A stretch of 64,000 bases of DNA from Spirochaetales bacterium (GTDB lineage Bacteria > Spirochaetota > Spirochaetia > Sphaerochaetales > Sphaerochaetaceae): positions 1 to 64,000 of the forward strand of contig JAQYHB010000050.1 in the NCBI GenBank assembly GCA_028722305.1, written 5' to 3'. A program made the position numbers and the translations under genes. The notes beneath the pieces were generated by a model that worked only from the letters and a program-made list of their open reading frames with translations, did not search any database and was not told the origin of the DNA. Of the stretch, positions 50,399 to 59,815 are shown piece after piece (within the stretch, counting starts at the first letter, position 1; each line of letters starts with the position of its first letter).

Positions 50399-53300
50399 AT
50401 GTCTGATATCATGCATCCCGTCCCGTTTGGAGAGTTGCTTGTCCGGATGACCCAAGAGCTGAAGCTTCATGGATCAATCTTCAATATCCCATATGACCAA
50501 TTCTATCATGCCAAGGGCGGCAATTCCATCAGCCTGTTCGGGCAGAGCGCCGAGACCGCGCTTGGACCGGCCGCAGGTCCCCACACCCAGCTTGCCCAGA
50601 ACATCATCACCAGCTACCTGGTTGGCGGGCGCTTCATCGAGCTGAAGACCGCGCAGGAGAAGGATGACTTCGCGGCCACCGGCGCTGTGGCAAAACCCTG
50701 CATCGACGCGCGTGACGAAGGGTACAACGTCGAATGGTCCACCGAGCTGATGCTGCCCCAGACCTGGAGCGAGTACGCCAAGGCCTATATCATCTGCTGC
50801 CTTCTCGACGCGGTCACCCACAAGAGTCCTTGGAAGAAGAGCTTCATCTTCAACCTGTCGGTCGGCTATACCCTCGAGGGCATCAAGACCGAAAAGATGC
50901 GCCGCTATATCAGCACGATGCTGGACGCCCGTGGCGAAAGCCGCTGGCAGGAATATCTGGACGAGCTTTCCGAGCTGATCAAGGAGGGGGAACTGTTCGC
51001 GGGAACCCCGTGGGAGGGCCGGGAAAAGAGCCTGACGGATTTTGCCGGCAAGATCGATCCGCATATCGTCAACAACGTGACGGTGTCCACCATGCATGGA
51101 TGCCCGCCGAAGGAAATCAAGGCGATTTGCTCCTACATGCTCCACGACCTCCATATCCATACCTACGTGAAGCTCAACCCGACATTGCTCGGCTACGACG
51201 AGGCCCGGAAGATCCTTGACGCCAATGGCTTCAGCTATATCACCTTGACGCACGAGAACTTCGACCACGACCTGCAGTACAAGGACGCCGTGGTCATGCT
51301 CCACGAGCTGGTCGACTTGGCCAAGGAGGAAGGGCTCCAGTTCGGAGTCAAGCTGACCAACACGCTCGGCTCGGTCAACGACCAGAAACAGCTTCCCGGA
51401 GGGGAAATGTACATGTCCGGCCGTGCCCTGCTGCCGCTCTCCACGACGGTCGCCACTTGGCTGAGCAAGGAGTTCGATGGCAAGCTCCCCATTTCTTACT
51501 GCGGTGGTGTGAACCTGATGAGCGCCCCGGAGCTGTTCTCCTGTGGTCTGAAACCGCTTACCATCGCCACCGACATGCTGCATCCGGGCGGGTACGGCAA
51601 GCTTACCCAGATTGCGAAGAAGCTGGAGGGCTGTTCCGGCTGGGATATGCGGCAGATCGATGTGGAGAAACTTTCCTCGCTGAGCGAGAAGACCCGTAGT
51701 GGCAAGGCCGGGTTCCTGCAGAAGGATCGCCATGGTTTTGATTCCGTGAAGATCGGGCAGGAGCTTCCGCTGACGGACTGCTATGTCGCCCCATGCCAGA
51801 TGGCATGCCCGATCCACCAGCCGATTCCCGAGTATGTGCAGCTGGTCGCCGAAGGCCGCTTCAGCGACGCCTTGACCCTGATTTACAACACCAACGCCCT
51901 TCCTGGGATTACCAGCTGGATCTGCGACCACCAGTGCCAGCAGCACTGCGCCCGCAACGACTACGAAGGGCCGGTGCAGATCCGCGAGATGAAGAAGCTT
52001 GCTGTCGAGAACGGATTCGCGGACTTCAAGAAGGAGTGGGAGGGCGCTACCGAGAAGAGCGATGTGAAAGCAGCGGTCGTCGGAGCGGGACCTGCCGGTC
52101 TTTCCGCCGCTTATTTCCTTGCCCGTGCGGGATTCGATACCCATGTCTACGAGAAGGAACAGGACGCCGGGGGCGTCGTGCGGAACGTGATTCCTTCCTT
52201 CCGCATTCCCGCCTCGGTCATCCAGCAGGACATCGATTTCATCAAGGCCCACGGGGTGGCGTTCCACTTCGGAGCCAAGATCGAGGAAGAGACGGTCGAC
52301 GCGCTGAAGCAAGCCGGATATTCCTATATCTTCTACGCGGTCGGCGCCGAAAGTTCCCGTCCGCTCGGAATCAGTGGCGAGAACATTCGAAGCGCCTGGG
52401 ACTTCCTGTCTGACTTCCATAAGGATCCCAATGGAATCTCGCTTGGAGGACATGTCCTGGTCATCGGTGGCGGCAATACCGCGATGGATGCCGCCCGCGC
52501 TGCAAAGCGTGTGCCTGGCGTCGAGGATGTGACCATCGTCTACCGCCGCTCGGTTGAGGAGATGCCGGCGAACAAGGAAGAGCTGGACCTAGCCCTCGCG
52601 GAAGGCGTCAGGACCAGTTTCCTGACCAATCCTGTCAGTTTGGCCGATGATGTGGCGACCCTCGCGGTCATGGCTCTCGGCGAGCCGGACGCTTCCGGTC
52701 GCCGTAGCCCGAAGGACACCGGAGAGAGGATCACCTTGCCCTGCACGGCGATGCTGACCGCCCTTGGAGAGAAGGCTGATGGCGGATTGCTGTCCTCGTT
52801 CGGGCTTCCGCTGACCGACAAGGGGTGGCCGGAGGCCGACAAAGAAACGAAAAAGACGCCGCTGGAAGGTGTCTACGCGATTGGCGACATGCAAAGTGGC
52901 CCCAGCGTGGTGGTCAAGTGCATCGCCAGCGCCCAGGCTGCGGTGGACGACGCGATTGACGACGTGCTTGGCGACGAGGCGGAGAGCGAGGAACATATGC
53001 ATCACCACTGCGATGATGACGACTGCCACTGCCATGACCACGAGCATGACGATGATGAGGAAGAGGAGCTTTCTCCCGAAGAACAGGATCAGCTGACCAA
53101 GGACGAGGACGCGTACTTCGCCGACCTGTACGAGAAGAAGACCCATATCCGCGAGAGCCTGAAGAGCGGAGAGAAGGAATTCGCCGCTCGCGAGGGCAAG
53201 CGCTGCATGGAGTGCTCGTACCTGTGCAACAAGTGTGTCGATGTCTGCCCGAACCGTGCCAATGTCGCCATCGACGTCCGTTCGCTGGGTATGTTCGACA

Positions 53301-53623
53301 ACCCGTTCCAGATCGTCCACCTCGACGCGTACTGCAACGAGTGCGGCAACTGCGAGACCTTCTGCCCCTACAGCGGTGGTCCCTACAAGAAGAAGTTCAC
53401 CATCTTCAGCGACAAGGATTCGTTCGAGAAGAGCGAGAACAGCGGTTTCTACCGCGATGAGGAGGAAGGAGACATCGTCATCCGCCAGGATGGCAAGATC
53501 TACCATGCCTCGTTTGACAAGGATGGTGACTTGGGTGGAGACGATGGCGTGAGCGAGGAGACCGCGGCTTTGGTCACTACCATTTTCGAGACCTACAGCT
53601 ACCTGCTCGGCCCGGTCGAATGA
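50399..53623 (+). CDS. ygfK: YgfK-family Fe-S flavoprotein (putative selenate reductase subunit, purine pathway)
   Basis: 1,074 residues; E. coli YgfK is about 1,030. An N-terminal dihydroorotate-dehydrogenase-like barrel (about 1-440) includes VSTMHGCPPKEIKAICSYML. A GltD-like part follows with cysteines in CQMACPIHQP and CDHQCQQHCARND, FAD motif VVGAGPAGLSAAYFLARAG and NAD(P) motif VIGGGNTAMDAARAAKRV. A C-terminal ferredoxin domain has CNKCVDVCPN and CNECGNCETFCP. It probably carries electrons from the molybdenum hydroxylases or reduces the purine substrate. Unusual: an acidic histidine/cysteine-rich insert at about 862-900. Confidence 0.93.
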   Translation: MSDIMHPVPFGELLVRMTQELKLHGSIFNIPYDQFYHAKGGNSISLFGQSAETALGPAAGPHTQLAQNIITSYLVGGRFIELKTAQEKDDFAATGAVAKPCIDARDEGYNVEWSTELMLPQTWSEYAKAYIICCLLDAVTHKSPWKKSFIFNLSVGYTLEGIKTEKMRRYISTMLDARGESRWQEYLDELSELIKEGELFAGTPWEGREKSLTDFAGKIDPHIVNNVTVSTMHGCPPKEIKAICSYMLHDLHIHTYVKLNPTLLGYDEARKILDANGFSYITLTHENFDHDLQYKDAVVMLHELVDLAKEEGLQFGVKLTNTLGSVNDQKQLPGGEMYMSGRALLPLSTTVATWLSKEFDGKLPISYCGGVNLMSAPELFSCGLKPLTIATDMLHPGGYGKLTQIAKKLEGCSGWDMRQIDVEKLSSLSEKTRSGKAGFLQKDRHGFDSVKIGQELPLTDCYVAPCQMACPIHQPIPEYVQLVAEGRFSDALTLIYNTNALPGITSWICDHQCQQHCARNDYEGPVQIREMKKLAVENGFADFKKEWEGATEKSDVKAAVVGAGPAGLSAAYFLARAGFDTHVYEKEQDAGGVVRNVIPSFRIPASVIQQDIDFIKAHGVAFHFGAKIEEETVDALKQAGYSYIFYAVGAESSRPLGISGENIRSAWDFLSDFHKDPNGISLGGHVLVIGGGNTAMDAARAAKRVPGVEDVTIVYRRSVEEMPANKEELDLALAEGVRTSFLTNPVSLADDVATLAVMALGEPDASGRRSPKDTGERITLPCTAMLTALGEKADGGLLSSFGLPLTDKGWPEADKETKKTPLEGVYAIGDMQSGPSVVVKCIASAQAAVDDAIDDVLGDEAESEEHMHHHCDDDDCHCHDHEHDDDEEEELSPEEQDQLTKDEDAYFADLYEKKTHIRESLKSGEKEFAAREGKRCMECSYLCNKCVDVCPNRANVAIDVRSLGMFDNPFQIVHLDAYCNECGNCETFCPYSGGPYKKKFTIFSDKDSFEKSENSGFYRDEEEGDIVIRQDGKIYHASFDKDGDLGGDDGVSEETAALVTTIFETYSYLLGPVE

Positions 53624-53638
53624 CGAAGGAGGGATGCG

Positions 53639-54985
53639 ATGATTATCACGATTACCAACACAACGGTCATGCAGACCATGCAGCCGATTACCGTGGAGAA
53701 CGGAGTCGATGTCGTGATCAAGGATGACTTGATCCAGAAAGTCGGCAAGGACGCCGCCAAGGGCATCAAGGCCGACAAGCATTTTGACGGTACCGGCCGC
53801 GTCGTGATTCCCGGCAACGTCTGCGGGCACCATCATTACTACAGCGGACTGTCACGCGGCATGCAGATCACCGCCGGCCCCCAGACTGATTTCATCCAGG
53901 TGCTGAAGGAGTGGTGGTGGCGTCTGGACCGAGGCCTGGACAAGGAGGCTTGCCTGTACTCCAGCCTGATTTGTTCCCTCGACGCGATTGCAGCGGGCAC
54001 TACCAGCGTGATCGACCATCATGCCAGCCCCTCGTTCATCAAGGGGAGCCTGGATGCCATCGCCGATGGCATGGAACAGGTGGGCATCCGTGGCATGACC
54101 TGCTATGAGGTGACCAACCGCAACCGCGGCATGCAGGAGGTCGAGGAAGGGGTGCAGGAGAACTACGACTTCGCCGTCAGCAGCAAGAAGCGCCGCTTGG
54201 TACGCGGCATGATTGGCGGACACGCGCTGTTCACCATCCCCGACGCGGGGCTGAAGCTGATGAGCGAGGCGATGAAGGCATCGGGAGCAGGAACGCACAC
54301 CCATATCGCCGAGGGCAACTATGACAGCGTCTGGAGCCATCACTTCTACAACATGGATATCGTGGACCGCTTGGACAAGTTCGGCATGCTGACCGGCAAC
54401 TCGCTCTACGCCCATGGGCTCTGGCTTTCCTCGCAGGAGGTGGGGAAACTGAACGAGCATGGCTGTTTCCTGGTCCACAATCCCCGGAGCAACATGAACA
54501 ACCACGTCGGGTACGCCACACATCTGACCGAGGTGAAGAACCTGATCATGGGCACCGATGGGTGCGGTGGAAACATGTTCGAGGAGCTGAAGATTGGTTT
54601 CTTCAAGCACAAGGACGAGGGCGGCCCCTTCTGGCCAAGCGACTTCGTCGAGGCTATGGCCCGGGGAAACAAGCTGCTTGAGAAATATTTCATTGGCGCG
54701 AAGCTCGGGCGTGTCGAGGCCGGTTACAAGGCCGATCTGGACATCCTGGACTATCGTAGCCCGACACCGCTGCTTGCGGCAAACGCAGCCGGCCATTTCG
54801 TCTGGGGCATGTCCAGCGGCTGTGTGGAGAGCGTGATCGTGGATGGCAAGGTGGTCATGGACCATCGCACCTTCCCCGGTCTGGACGTGGAAGCCATCTA
54901 CGCCAAGGCCCGCGAAGTGGCCGCGCGCGTGTGGCATACGGTGGATACTTCGGTTCCTGTGGAACCTGAGAAAGAACGAGTATAA
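53639..54985 (+). CDS. ssnA: Putative aminohydrolase SsnA
   Basis: 448 residues, with AAGGAGGG before the ATG. Amidohydrolase-type metal residues are visible: VCGHHHYYSGLSRGM (HxH-like), SVIDHHASP, HTHIAEGNYD and MGTDGCGGNMFEELKIG. The sequence VHNPRSNMNNHVGYATHLTE is typical of SsnA. The family is a metal-dependent deaminase/hydrolase needed for anaerobic purine breakdown, probably opening or deaminating the oxidised ring. Gap of 15 bases to ygfK, the same operon. Confidence 0.94.
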   Translation: MIITITNTTVMQTMQPITVENGVDVVIKDDLIQKVGKDAAKGIKADKHFDGTGRVVIPGNVCGHHHYYSGLSRGMQITAGPQTDFIQVLKEWWWRLDRGLDKEACLYSSLICSLDAIAAGTTSVIDHHASPSFIKGSLDAIADGMEQVGIRGMTCYEVTNRNRGMQEVEEGVQENYDFAVSSKKRRLVRGMIGGHALFTIPDAGLKLMSEAMKASGAGTHTHIAEGNYDSVWSHHFYNMDIVDRLDKFGMLTGNSLYAHGLWLSSQEVGKLNEHGCFLVHNPRSNMNNHVGYATHLTEVKNLIMGTDGCGGNMFEELKIGFFKHKDEGGPFWPSDFVEAMARGNKLLEKYFIGAKLGRVEAGYKADLDILDYRSPTPLLAANAAGHFVWGMSSGCVESVIVDGKVVMDHRTFPGLDVEAIYAKAREVAARVWHTVDTSVPVEPEKERV

Positions 54986-55006
54986 GGGAAGAAGGAGAAG
55001 ATACGT

Positions 55007-56221
55007 ATGGATATGTCGAAGAAGATTCTGGAGTTGGCCGCGAAGTACCGTGACTACACGGCGGAGAACCTTTCCAAGCTGGTCAAGACGAAGAGCTATT
55101 CCTCCAAGGAAAAGGATGTCTGTGACCTGATCGTCAATCTTTGCAAGGAGGCGGGTTTTGACGAGGTGAAGGTCGACGGACTTGGCAGTGTCATCGGTCG
55201 CGTCGGAAACGGTCCGAAGTCGATTGCCTTCGATGCCCACATCGACACTGTCGAGGTCGGCAACATGAAGAACTGGACCTTTGACCCGTTCTCTGGCGAA
55301 ATCAAGGATGGCAAGGTCTGGGGGCGTGGCGCGAGCGACCAGAAGGGTGGCGCGGCGGCCATGATCACCGCCGGCCGTATCCTGAAGGAGCTGGGTTATG
55401 GCGGGCAGTACACGGTGTGGTTCACCTTCACCGTCATGGAAGAGGATTGCGACGGCATGTGCTGGAAGTACATGATTGAGGAGGAGGGCTTCAAGCCCGA
55501 CCTTATCTGTTCCACCGAGCCGACCAGCTGCCGCATCTATCGCGGACACCGCGGACGCATGGAAATCCAGATTTTCCTGAAGGGCATCTCCTGCCACGGT
55601 TCCGCTCCGGAGCGTGGCGTCAACGCCGCCTACAAGGCGGCCAAGGCCGCTCTCGCCATCGAGAAGCTGAACAACGAGCTGCAGCCGGACGAGGAGCGTT
55701 TCCTCGGCAAGGGTACCATCTGCGTCAGCCAGATGGATGTCAAGGGACCGAGCCAGTGCGCCGTCGCCGACTACGCCATGATCTACTGCGACAGGCGCCT
55801 TACCTGGGGCGAGACCGCCGACCTTGCCATCGCCCAGGTCAAGAAGGCTGTCAGCGAGGCGACCGGAGACCCGGAGAGCGAGATTGTCGTGCAGATGCCG
55901 GACTACAAGAAGGTGGGATACACGGGCACCCACTACAGCCAGGAGCTCTATTTCCCAACCTGGAAGACCGACAAGGACCACCCGCTCGTGCAGGCGGCTG
56001 TCAAGGATTACGAGTTGCTCTTCGGCAAGGAACCGGTAGTCGACAAGTGGACCTTCAGCACCAATCTGGTCGCGACGACGGGACGCCACAAGATTCCTGC
56101 GATTGGCTTCGGTCCTGGCGATGAGGAGCAGGCGCACGCTCCGAATGAGATCACCCGCGTGAAGGATCTGGAGATCTGCAGCGCGTTCTACGCGGAGCTG
56201 CCCTATCTGTTGGAAAAATAA
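55007..56221 (+). CDS. ygeY: M20-family hydrolase YgeY
   Basis: 404 residues, with GGAGAAG before the ATG. M20 peptidase-type motifs: AFDAHIDTVEVG (His and Asp metal ligands), GRGASDQKGGAAAMI, FTVMEEDCDG (catalytic Glu-Glu), STEPTSCRIYRGHRG and the C-terminal His in QAHAPNE. YgeY proteins hydrolyse an amide or carbamoyl intermediate of purine degradation. The lid domain (about 190-310) is complete. Confidence 0.93.
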   Translation: MDMSKKILELAAKYRDYTAENLSKLVKTKSYSSKEKDVCDLIVNLCKEAGFDEVKVDGLGSVIGRVGNGPKSIAFDAHIDTVEVGNMKNWTFDPFSGEIKDGKVWGRGASDQKGGAAAMITAGRILKELGYGGQYTVWFTFTVMEEDCDGMCWKYMIEEEGFKPDLICSTEPTSCRIYRGHRGRMEIQIFLKGISCHGSAPERGVNAAYKAAKAALAIEKLNNELQPDEERFLGKGTICVSQMDVKGPSQCAVADYAMIYCDRRLTWGETADLAIAQVKKAVSEATGDPESEIVVQMPDYKKVGYTGTHYSQELYFPTWKTDKDHPLVQAAVKDYELLFGKEPVVDKWTFSTNLVATTGRHKIPAIGFGPGDEEQAHAPNEITRVKDLEICSAFYAELPYLLEK

Positions 56222-56248
56222 CAGCAGTTCCTGATGTTCTGATATATA

Positions 56249-56274
56249 CTGGGCTATGGGCGACCATAGCCCAG
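56249..56274 (+). terminator. Perfect hairpin after ygeY
   Basis: 11-bp perfect arms CTGGGCTATGG and CCATAGCCCAG with a gcga loop. No T-run, so it may be a partial terminator or an RNA-stability element ahead of the xdh genes. Confidence 0.6.
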
Positions 56275-56281
56275 TGTGCGC

Positions 56282-56313
56282 TTGAACAGCGATTATTTGT
56301 AAAGAGATATAAT
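56282..56313 (+). promoter_or_regulatory. Candidate internal promoter before xdhA
   Basis: A perfect TATAAT lies at 56308-56313. The best -35-like TTGAAC (56282-56287) is 20 bp away, so activity may need an activator. Confidence 0.4.
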
Positions 56314-56327
56314 GGAGGCGCTCTTTG

Positions 56328-58469
56328 ATGACGAAAGAGATTTCCGACCCTGTACGCCGGTATGATGCCATAGACAAGTGTACGGGAAAGCAGAAGTACC
56401 TGGGGGACATGCGTTTCCCAGGAGCGCTCTACGCCCGCATGGTCCGTTCGACCATCGCCCGTGGCAAGATCCTTGCCATCCACCTTCCCGAGATGCCAGA
56501 GGGATATGACTTCGTTTCCTACAAGGACATTCCGGGCAAGAACGAGTTGTGGATGATCCAGAAGGACTGGAAGTGCTTCGCCGAGCATGATGTACGGTAT
56601 GTGGGCGAGACCATCGGCCTGCTCTGCGGTCCGGACAAAGAGGTGCTTGACGACCTGTTGTCCCAGATCAAGATCGACTATGAGGAGGAAACTCCCGCCA
56701 TCACGATCGAGGAAGGGCTTGCCTGCAAGGGCGGCGCCTTTGTCGGCAAGGACAACCTGTTCTGCGAGCTGACCACCCACTCGGGAGAGGACATCGACAA
56801 GGTCTTCGCCAGGGCTGACCGGGTGTTCGAGGAGACCTATCGCACTGGTTTCCAGGAGCATGTGAACCTAGAGCCTCAGAGTTGCTGCGTGACGATGGAA
56901 CAGGGCAGGTATGTGGTCTACGCCTCAAGCCAGTGCCCGTTCTATATCCGCAAGTCGATCGCGGGACTTCTGAACCTGAAACCCGAGGAGATCGATGTGC
57001 GCCAAACGATGACCGGAGGGGCGTTCGGCGCGAAGGAGCACTTTCCCGACGTGCTCGCCGGACCCTGCCTGGTCGCCTGCCATAAGCTGCACAAGCCGGT
57101 GGAGCTGATCTTCGACCGCAAGGAGGAGACTGCGTTCACCGTCAAGCGCCACCCGTCCCGCACGATCATCAAGACTGCGCTGGACAAGCAGGGCAATATT
57201 CTGGGCATGGATATCGACGTCGTCTACAATGTGGGTGGCTACCTTTCCTGTTCGTTCGTCGTCCTGCAGCGTGGTGTCTTCCATGCCACTGGCTGTTATC
57301 GGATTCCCGCTGCGCGCATCCGTGGACGGGGGGTTGCGACCAACACCTTCCCCAGTGACGCTTTCCGTGGATTCGGTGCGCCCCAGACTTTGTTCGCCAT
57401 CGAACGCCACATGTGCCACTTGGCCGACATGCTGGGTGTCGAGCCTCTCGAGTTCAAGAGACGCTACCTCATCAAACAGGGGGACATGACCAGCACCGAG
57501 GGCCACATCAACGAGCGGGTCATGTTGCCGGAGATGATCAGGCAGATTACCGAGGCGAGCGACTACGAGCGCAAGGCGAGGGAATACAAGCCGGGTTGCG
57601 GCCGTGGCATCGGATTGTCTTTGTACAACCATGGCGGCGCCTTCACCGGCAACGGCGAGCAGGTGCTGATCAAGGCCAAGTGCGACCTGCACAAGATGGC
57701 TGACGGCAGGGTCGAGATCCTCTGCGGGCAGACGGAGATGGGACAGGGCTTCCATACCGCCGCGCGCAAGATCGCCGCCCACACGCTGGGCATTCCCTTC
57801 GAGAAGATCGTGTTCGACAATATCGATACCGACCGCGTCCAGGATTCGGGACCGACGGCCGCCAGCCGCTCGACACAGATTGCCGGACGCCTGATCCAGC
57901 AGGCCGCGGAGCAGATGAAGCCGCGCTATGGCAAGGAAAAGGATTTCACCGTCCATGTCGAGTACCAGCATCCTGAGGGATATCCCTGGGACCAGGAAAA
58001 CTGGAAGGGTGACGCATATATCGCCTATGGCTGGGGCGCCGCGGTGGTAGAGGTCGAGGTCGACCCGCTGACCTACGAGGTCAAGACGGTCGGTGTCTGG
58101 GTCAGCCATGATGTCGGGCACCCGATCGACCGCCTGATTCTGCGCGGCCAGGCAAATGGAGGAGTCATGCAGTCCTTGGGCTATGCGGCCATGGAGGTGA
58201 TGGAGAACAAGGGTGGCAAGTTCCGCCAGAAATCCCTTGCCGACTACATCATTCCCTGCAGCATGGATTTCCCGATGATGCAGACGTTCTTGGTCGACAA
58301 TCCGTATCCGTATGGTCCGTATGGTGCGAAGGGCGCCGGAGAGTTGGTGTTCAACGGCGCGGACGCCGCCTTTACCGAGGCGGTCAGCAAGGCGATCGGA
58401 AAACCCATCTGCGAGATTCCGATTCCGCCAGAGACGATTGAGGGGTTGATGCATGCTCAGCACGATTGA
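56328..58469 (+). CDS. xdhA: Xanthine dehydrogenase-type molybdenum-binding subunit
   Basis: 713 residues from the ATG at 56328 (GGAGG upstream). Mo-MPT contacts lie in GGAFGAKEHFPDVLAG, FRGFGAPQTLFAIE, GQTEMGQGFHTAARKIAA and the catalytic glutamate loop GAKGAGELVFNGADAA. It hydroxylates a purine carbon with water oxygen. Electrons pass to the [2Fe-2S] and FAD subunits coded next. It overlaps xdhC by 17 bases. E. coli XdhA is about 750. Confidence 0.9.
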   Translation: MTKEISDPVRRYDAIDKCTGKQKYLGDMRFPGALYARMVRSTIARGKILAIHLPEMPEGYDFVSYKDIPGKNELWMIQKDWKCFAEHDVRYVGETIGLLCGPDKEVLDDLLSQIKIDYEEETPAITIEEGLACKGGAFVGKDNLFCELTTHSGEDIDKVFARADRVFEETYRTGFQEHVNLEPQSCCVTMEQGRYVVYASSQCPFYIRKSIAGLLNLKPEEIDVRQTMTGGAFGAKEHFPDVLAGPCLVACHKLHKPVELIFDRKEETAFTVKRHPSRTIIKTALDKQGNILGMDIDVVYNVGGYLSCSFVVLQRGVFHATGCYRIPAARIRGRGVATNTFPSDAFRGFGAPQTLFAIERHMCHLADMLGVEPLEFKRRYLIKQGDMTSTEGHINERVMLPEMIRQITEASDYERKAREYKPGCGRGIGLSLYNHGGAFTGNGEQVLIKAKCDLHKMADGRVEILCGQTEMGQGFHTAARKIAAHTLGIPFEKIVFDNIDTDRVQDSGPTAASRSTQIAGRLIQQAAEQMKPRYGKEKDFTVHVEYQHPEGYPWDQENWKGDAYIAYGWGAAVVEVEVDPLTYEVKTVGVWVSHDVGHPIDRLILRGQANGGVMQSLGYAAMEVMENKGGKFRQKSLADYIIPCSMDFPMMQTFLVDNPYPYGPYGAKGAGELVFNGADAAFTEAVSKAIGKPICEIPIPPETIEGLMHAQHD

Positions 58470-58932
58470 ATTCACGTTGAATGGAAAGAAGGTCGGCGTT
58501 ACTGCCGACCCGATGAAGCGGCTCTTGGATGTGCTTCGGGGGGATTTCGGCCTCACCGGTACCAAAGAGGGCTGTGGGGAAGGTGAGTGCGGGGCCTGTT
58601 CCGTGCTGAAGGACGGGCTGTTGGTCACGAGCTGCCTGGTGCCGATTGGCGCCTGCGGCGGGGCTGATATCGTCACCATCGAGGGTTTGAGCGAGACTGC
58701 CCGGGGCAAATGCCTTGCCGAGGCTTTCGCCGATGGCGGAGCGGTCCAGTGCGGGTTCTGCATTCCCGGCATGGTGATGGCGGCGAACTATCTCTTGATG
58801 CACAACCCCCATCCCACGGAGGAGGAGATCAGGCTTGGCATCAGCGGCAACCTCTGCCGTTGCACGGGCTATGACCTGATTGTCGAATCGATCAAGCTGG
58901 CATCCCAGCGGGGAGAGGGCTTATGGAAATGA
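58453..58932 (+). CDS. xdhC: [2Fe-2S] subunit of xanthine dehydrogenase type
   Basis: 159 residues. The plant-ferredoxin-like cluster has CGEGECGAC and a fourth cysteine in TSCLVP. The second cluster has QCGFCIPGMVMAANYLL and GNLCRCTGYDL. All eight ligand cysteines are present. It should serve XdhA and probably XdhD, whose own Fe-S domain is degenerate. Start within the xdhA end; the stop overlaps xdhB. Confidence 0.95.
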   Translation: MLSTIEFTLNGKKVGVTADPMKRLLDVLRGDFGLTGTKEGCGEGECGACSVLKDGLLVTSCLVPIGACGGADIVTIEGLSETARGKCLAEAFADGGAVQCGFCIPGMVMAANYLLMHNPHPTEEEIRLGISGNLCRCTGYDLIVESIKLASQRGEGLWK

Positions 58933-59801
58933 ATACCGCATATGCGCCGAAGACGCTGGAAGAGGCCTTGCAGATCCGCCACGACACTCATGCCAGGCCT
59001 CTGGCGGGCGGTACCGACCTGATGGTCCAGTATCGCCGTGGCGAGGGAGCGGCTCCCCGTTTCCCCTGGCCGGTCCTGCTGCTGTGCGGGGTGGACGAGA
59101 TGCGGGGGATTTCCCGTGACGGGAAGGGGAACGTCACCATCGGCGCCCTTGAGATCAGCGCCGACATCGCCCGTAGCGAGCTAGTGCCTTGGCACGTGCG
59201 CCAGGCCGCGAGCCGCATGGGCGCCATCAGCTTGCGCAACCAGGCGACCATCGGTGGCAATATCGGGAACTCCTCTCCGAAAGGGGATCTCCCCGCGACG
59301 CTGATTTTGCTTGACGCCGAGGTGGAACTTGCCAGCATCAGGGGCACGCGAAGGATGCTGGTCGACGATTTCATCATCGCCGCGAAGAAAAACCATCTGG
59401 AAGATGACGAGCTGATCACCAAGGTCATCATCCCGCCTCATGATTTCACCTATGTATGGTACCGGAAAATCGGTACCCGGAGGGCCAACGCGATCAGCAA
59501 GCTGAGCCTGTCTGCCGCCCTGACGCTGGATAAGGAGGGGACCATCATCGATTTCCGTGCTTCCAGCGGGGCTGCCGGCCCGAAAGTCGAGCGTTCACGC
59601 AAGGTCGAGGAGATGCTGGTCGGCAAGAGGATCGACCGGATCGACGAGGTGCTTCCGGCTTTCCTGGACGCCTACGATGGGGTGATCAGCCCGCACGCCA
59701 TGCCGGAATACCGCAGGCGTGTGACGCGGAACATGCTTTCCTATTTCCTGAAGGAGGCTGGGAAGCGTCCGGCTGGCAAGGTGATTGAAGAGACGTGCTG
59801 A
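58923..59801 (+). CDS. xdhB: FAD-binding subunit of xanthine dehydrogenase type
   Basis: 292 residues. The FAD motifs are RPLAGGTDLMVQYRRGE near residue 24 and TIGGNIGNSSPKGDLPATLI near 107, typical of CO-dehydrogenase/xanthine-dehydrogenase flavoproteins. It passes electrons from the Fe-S subunit to the final acceptor. The ATG is 10 bases inside the xdhC end (an alternative at 58929). Confidence 0.93.
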   Translation: MEMNTAYAPKTLEEALQIRHDTHARPLAGGTDLMVQYRRGEGAAPRFPWPVLLLCGVDEMRGISRDGKGNVTIGALEISADIARSELVPWHVRQAASRMGAISLRNQATIGGNIGNSSPKGDLPATLILLDAEVELASIRGTRRMLVDDFIIAAKKNHLEDDELITKVIIPPHDFTYVWYRKIGTRRANAISKLSLSAALTLDKEGTIIDFRASSGAAGPKVERSRKVEEMLVGKRIDRIDEVLPAFLDAYDGVISPHAMPEYRRRVTRNMLSYFLKEAGKRPAGKVIEETC

Positions 59802-59815
59802 AGGAGAAACGCTGC

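Noticed and set aside
50345-53623. YgfK as part of a real selenate reductase
   Set aside because: The name comes from annotation tradition. Context here is purine degradation and no selenate-reductase catalytic subunit is nearby.
53852-56410. 852-codon minus-strand frame opposite ssnA and ygeY
   Set aside because: Spans two well-supported plus-strand genes and their gap; composition follows the codon bias of the real genes in antisense.
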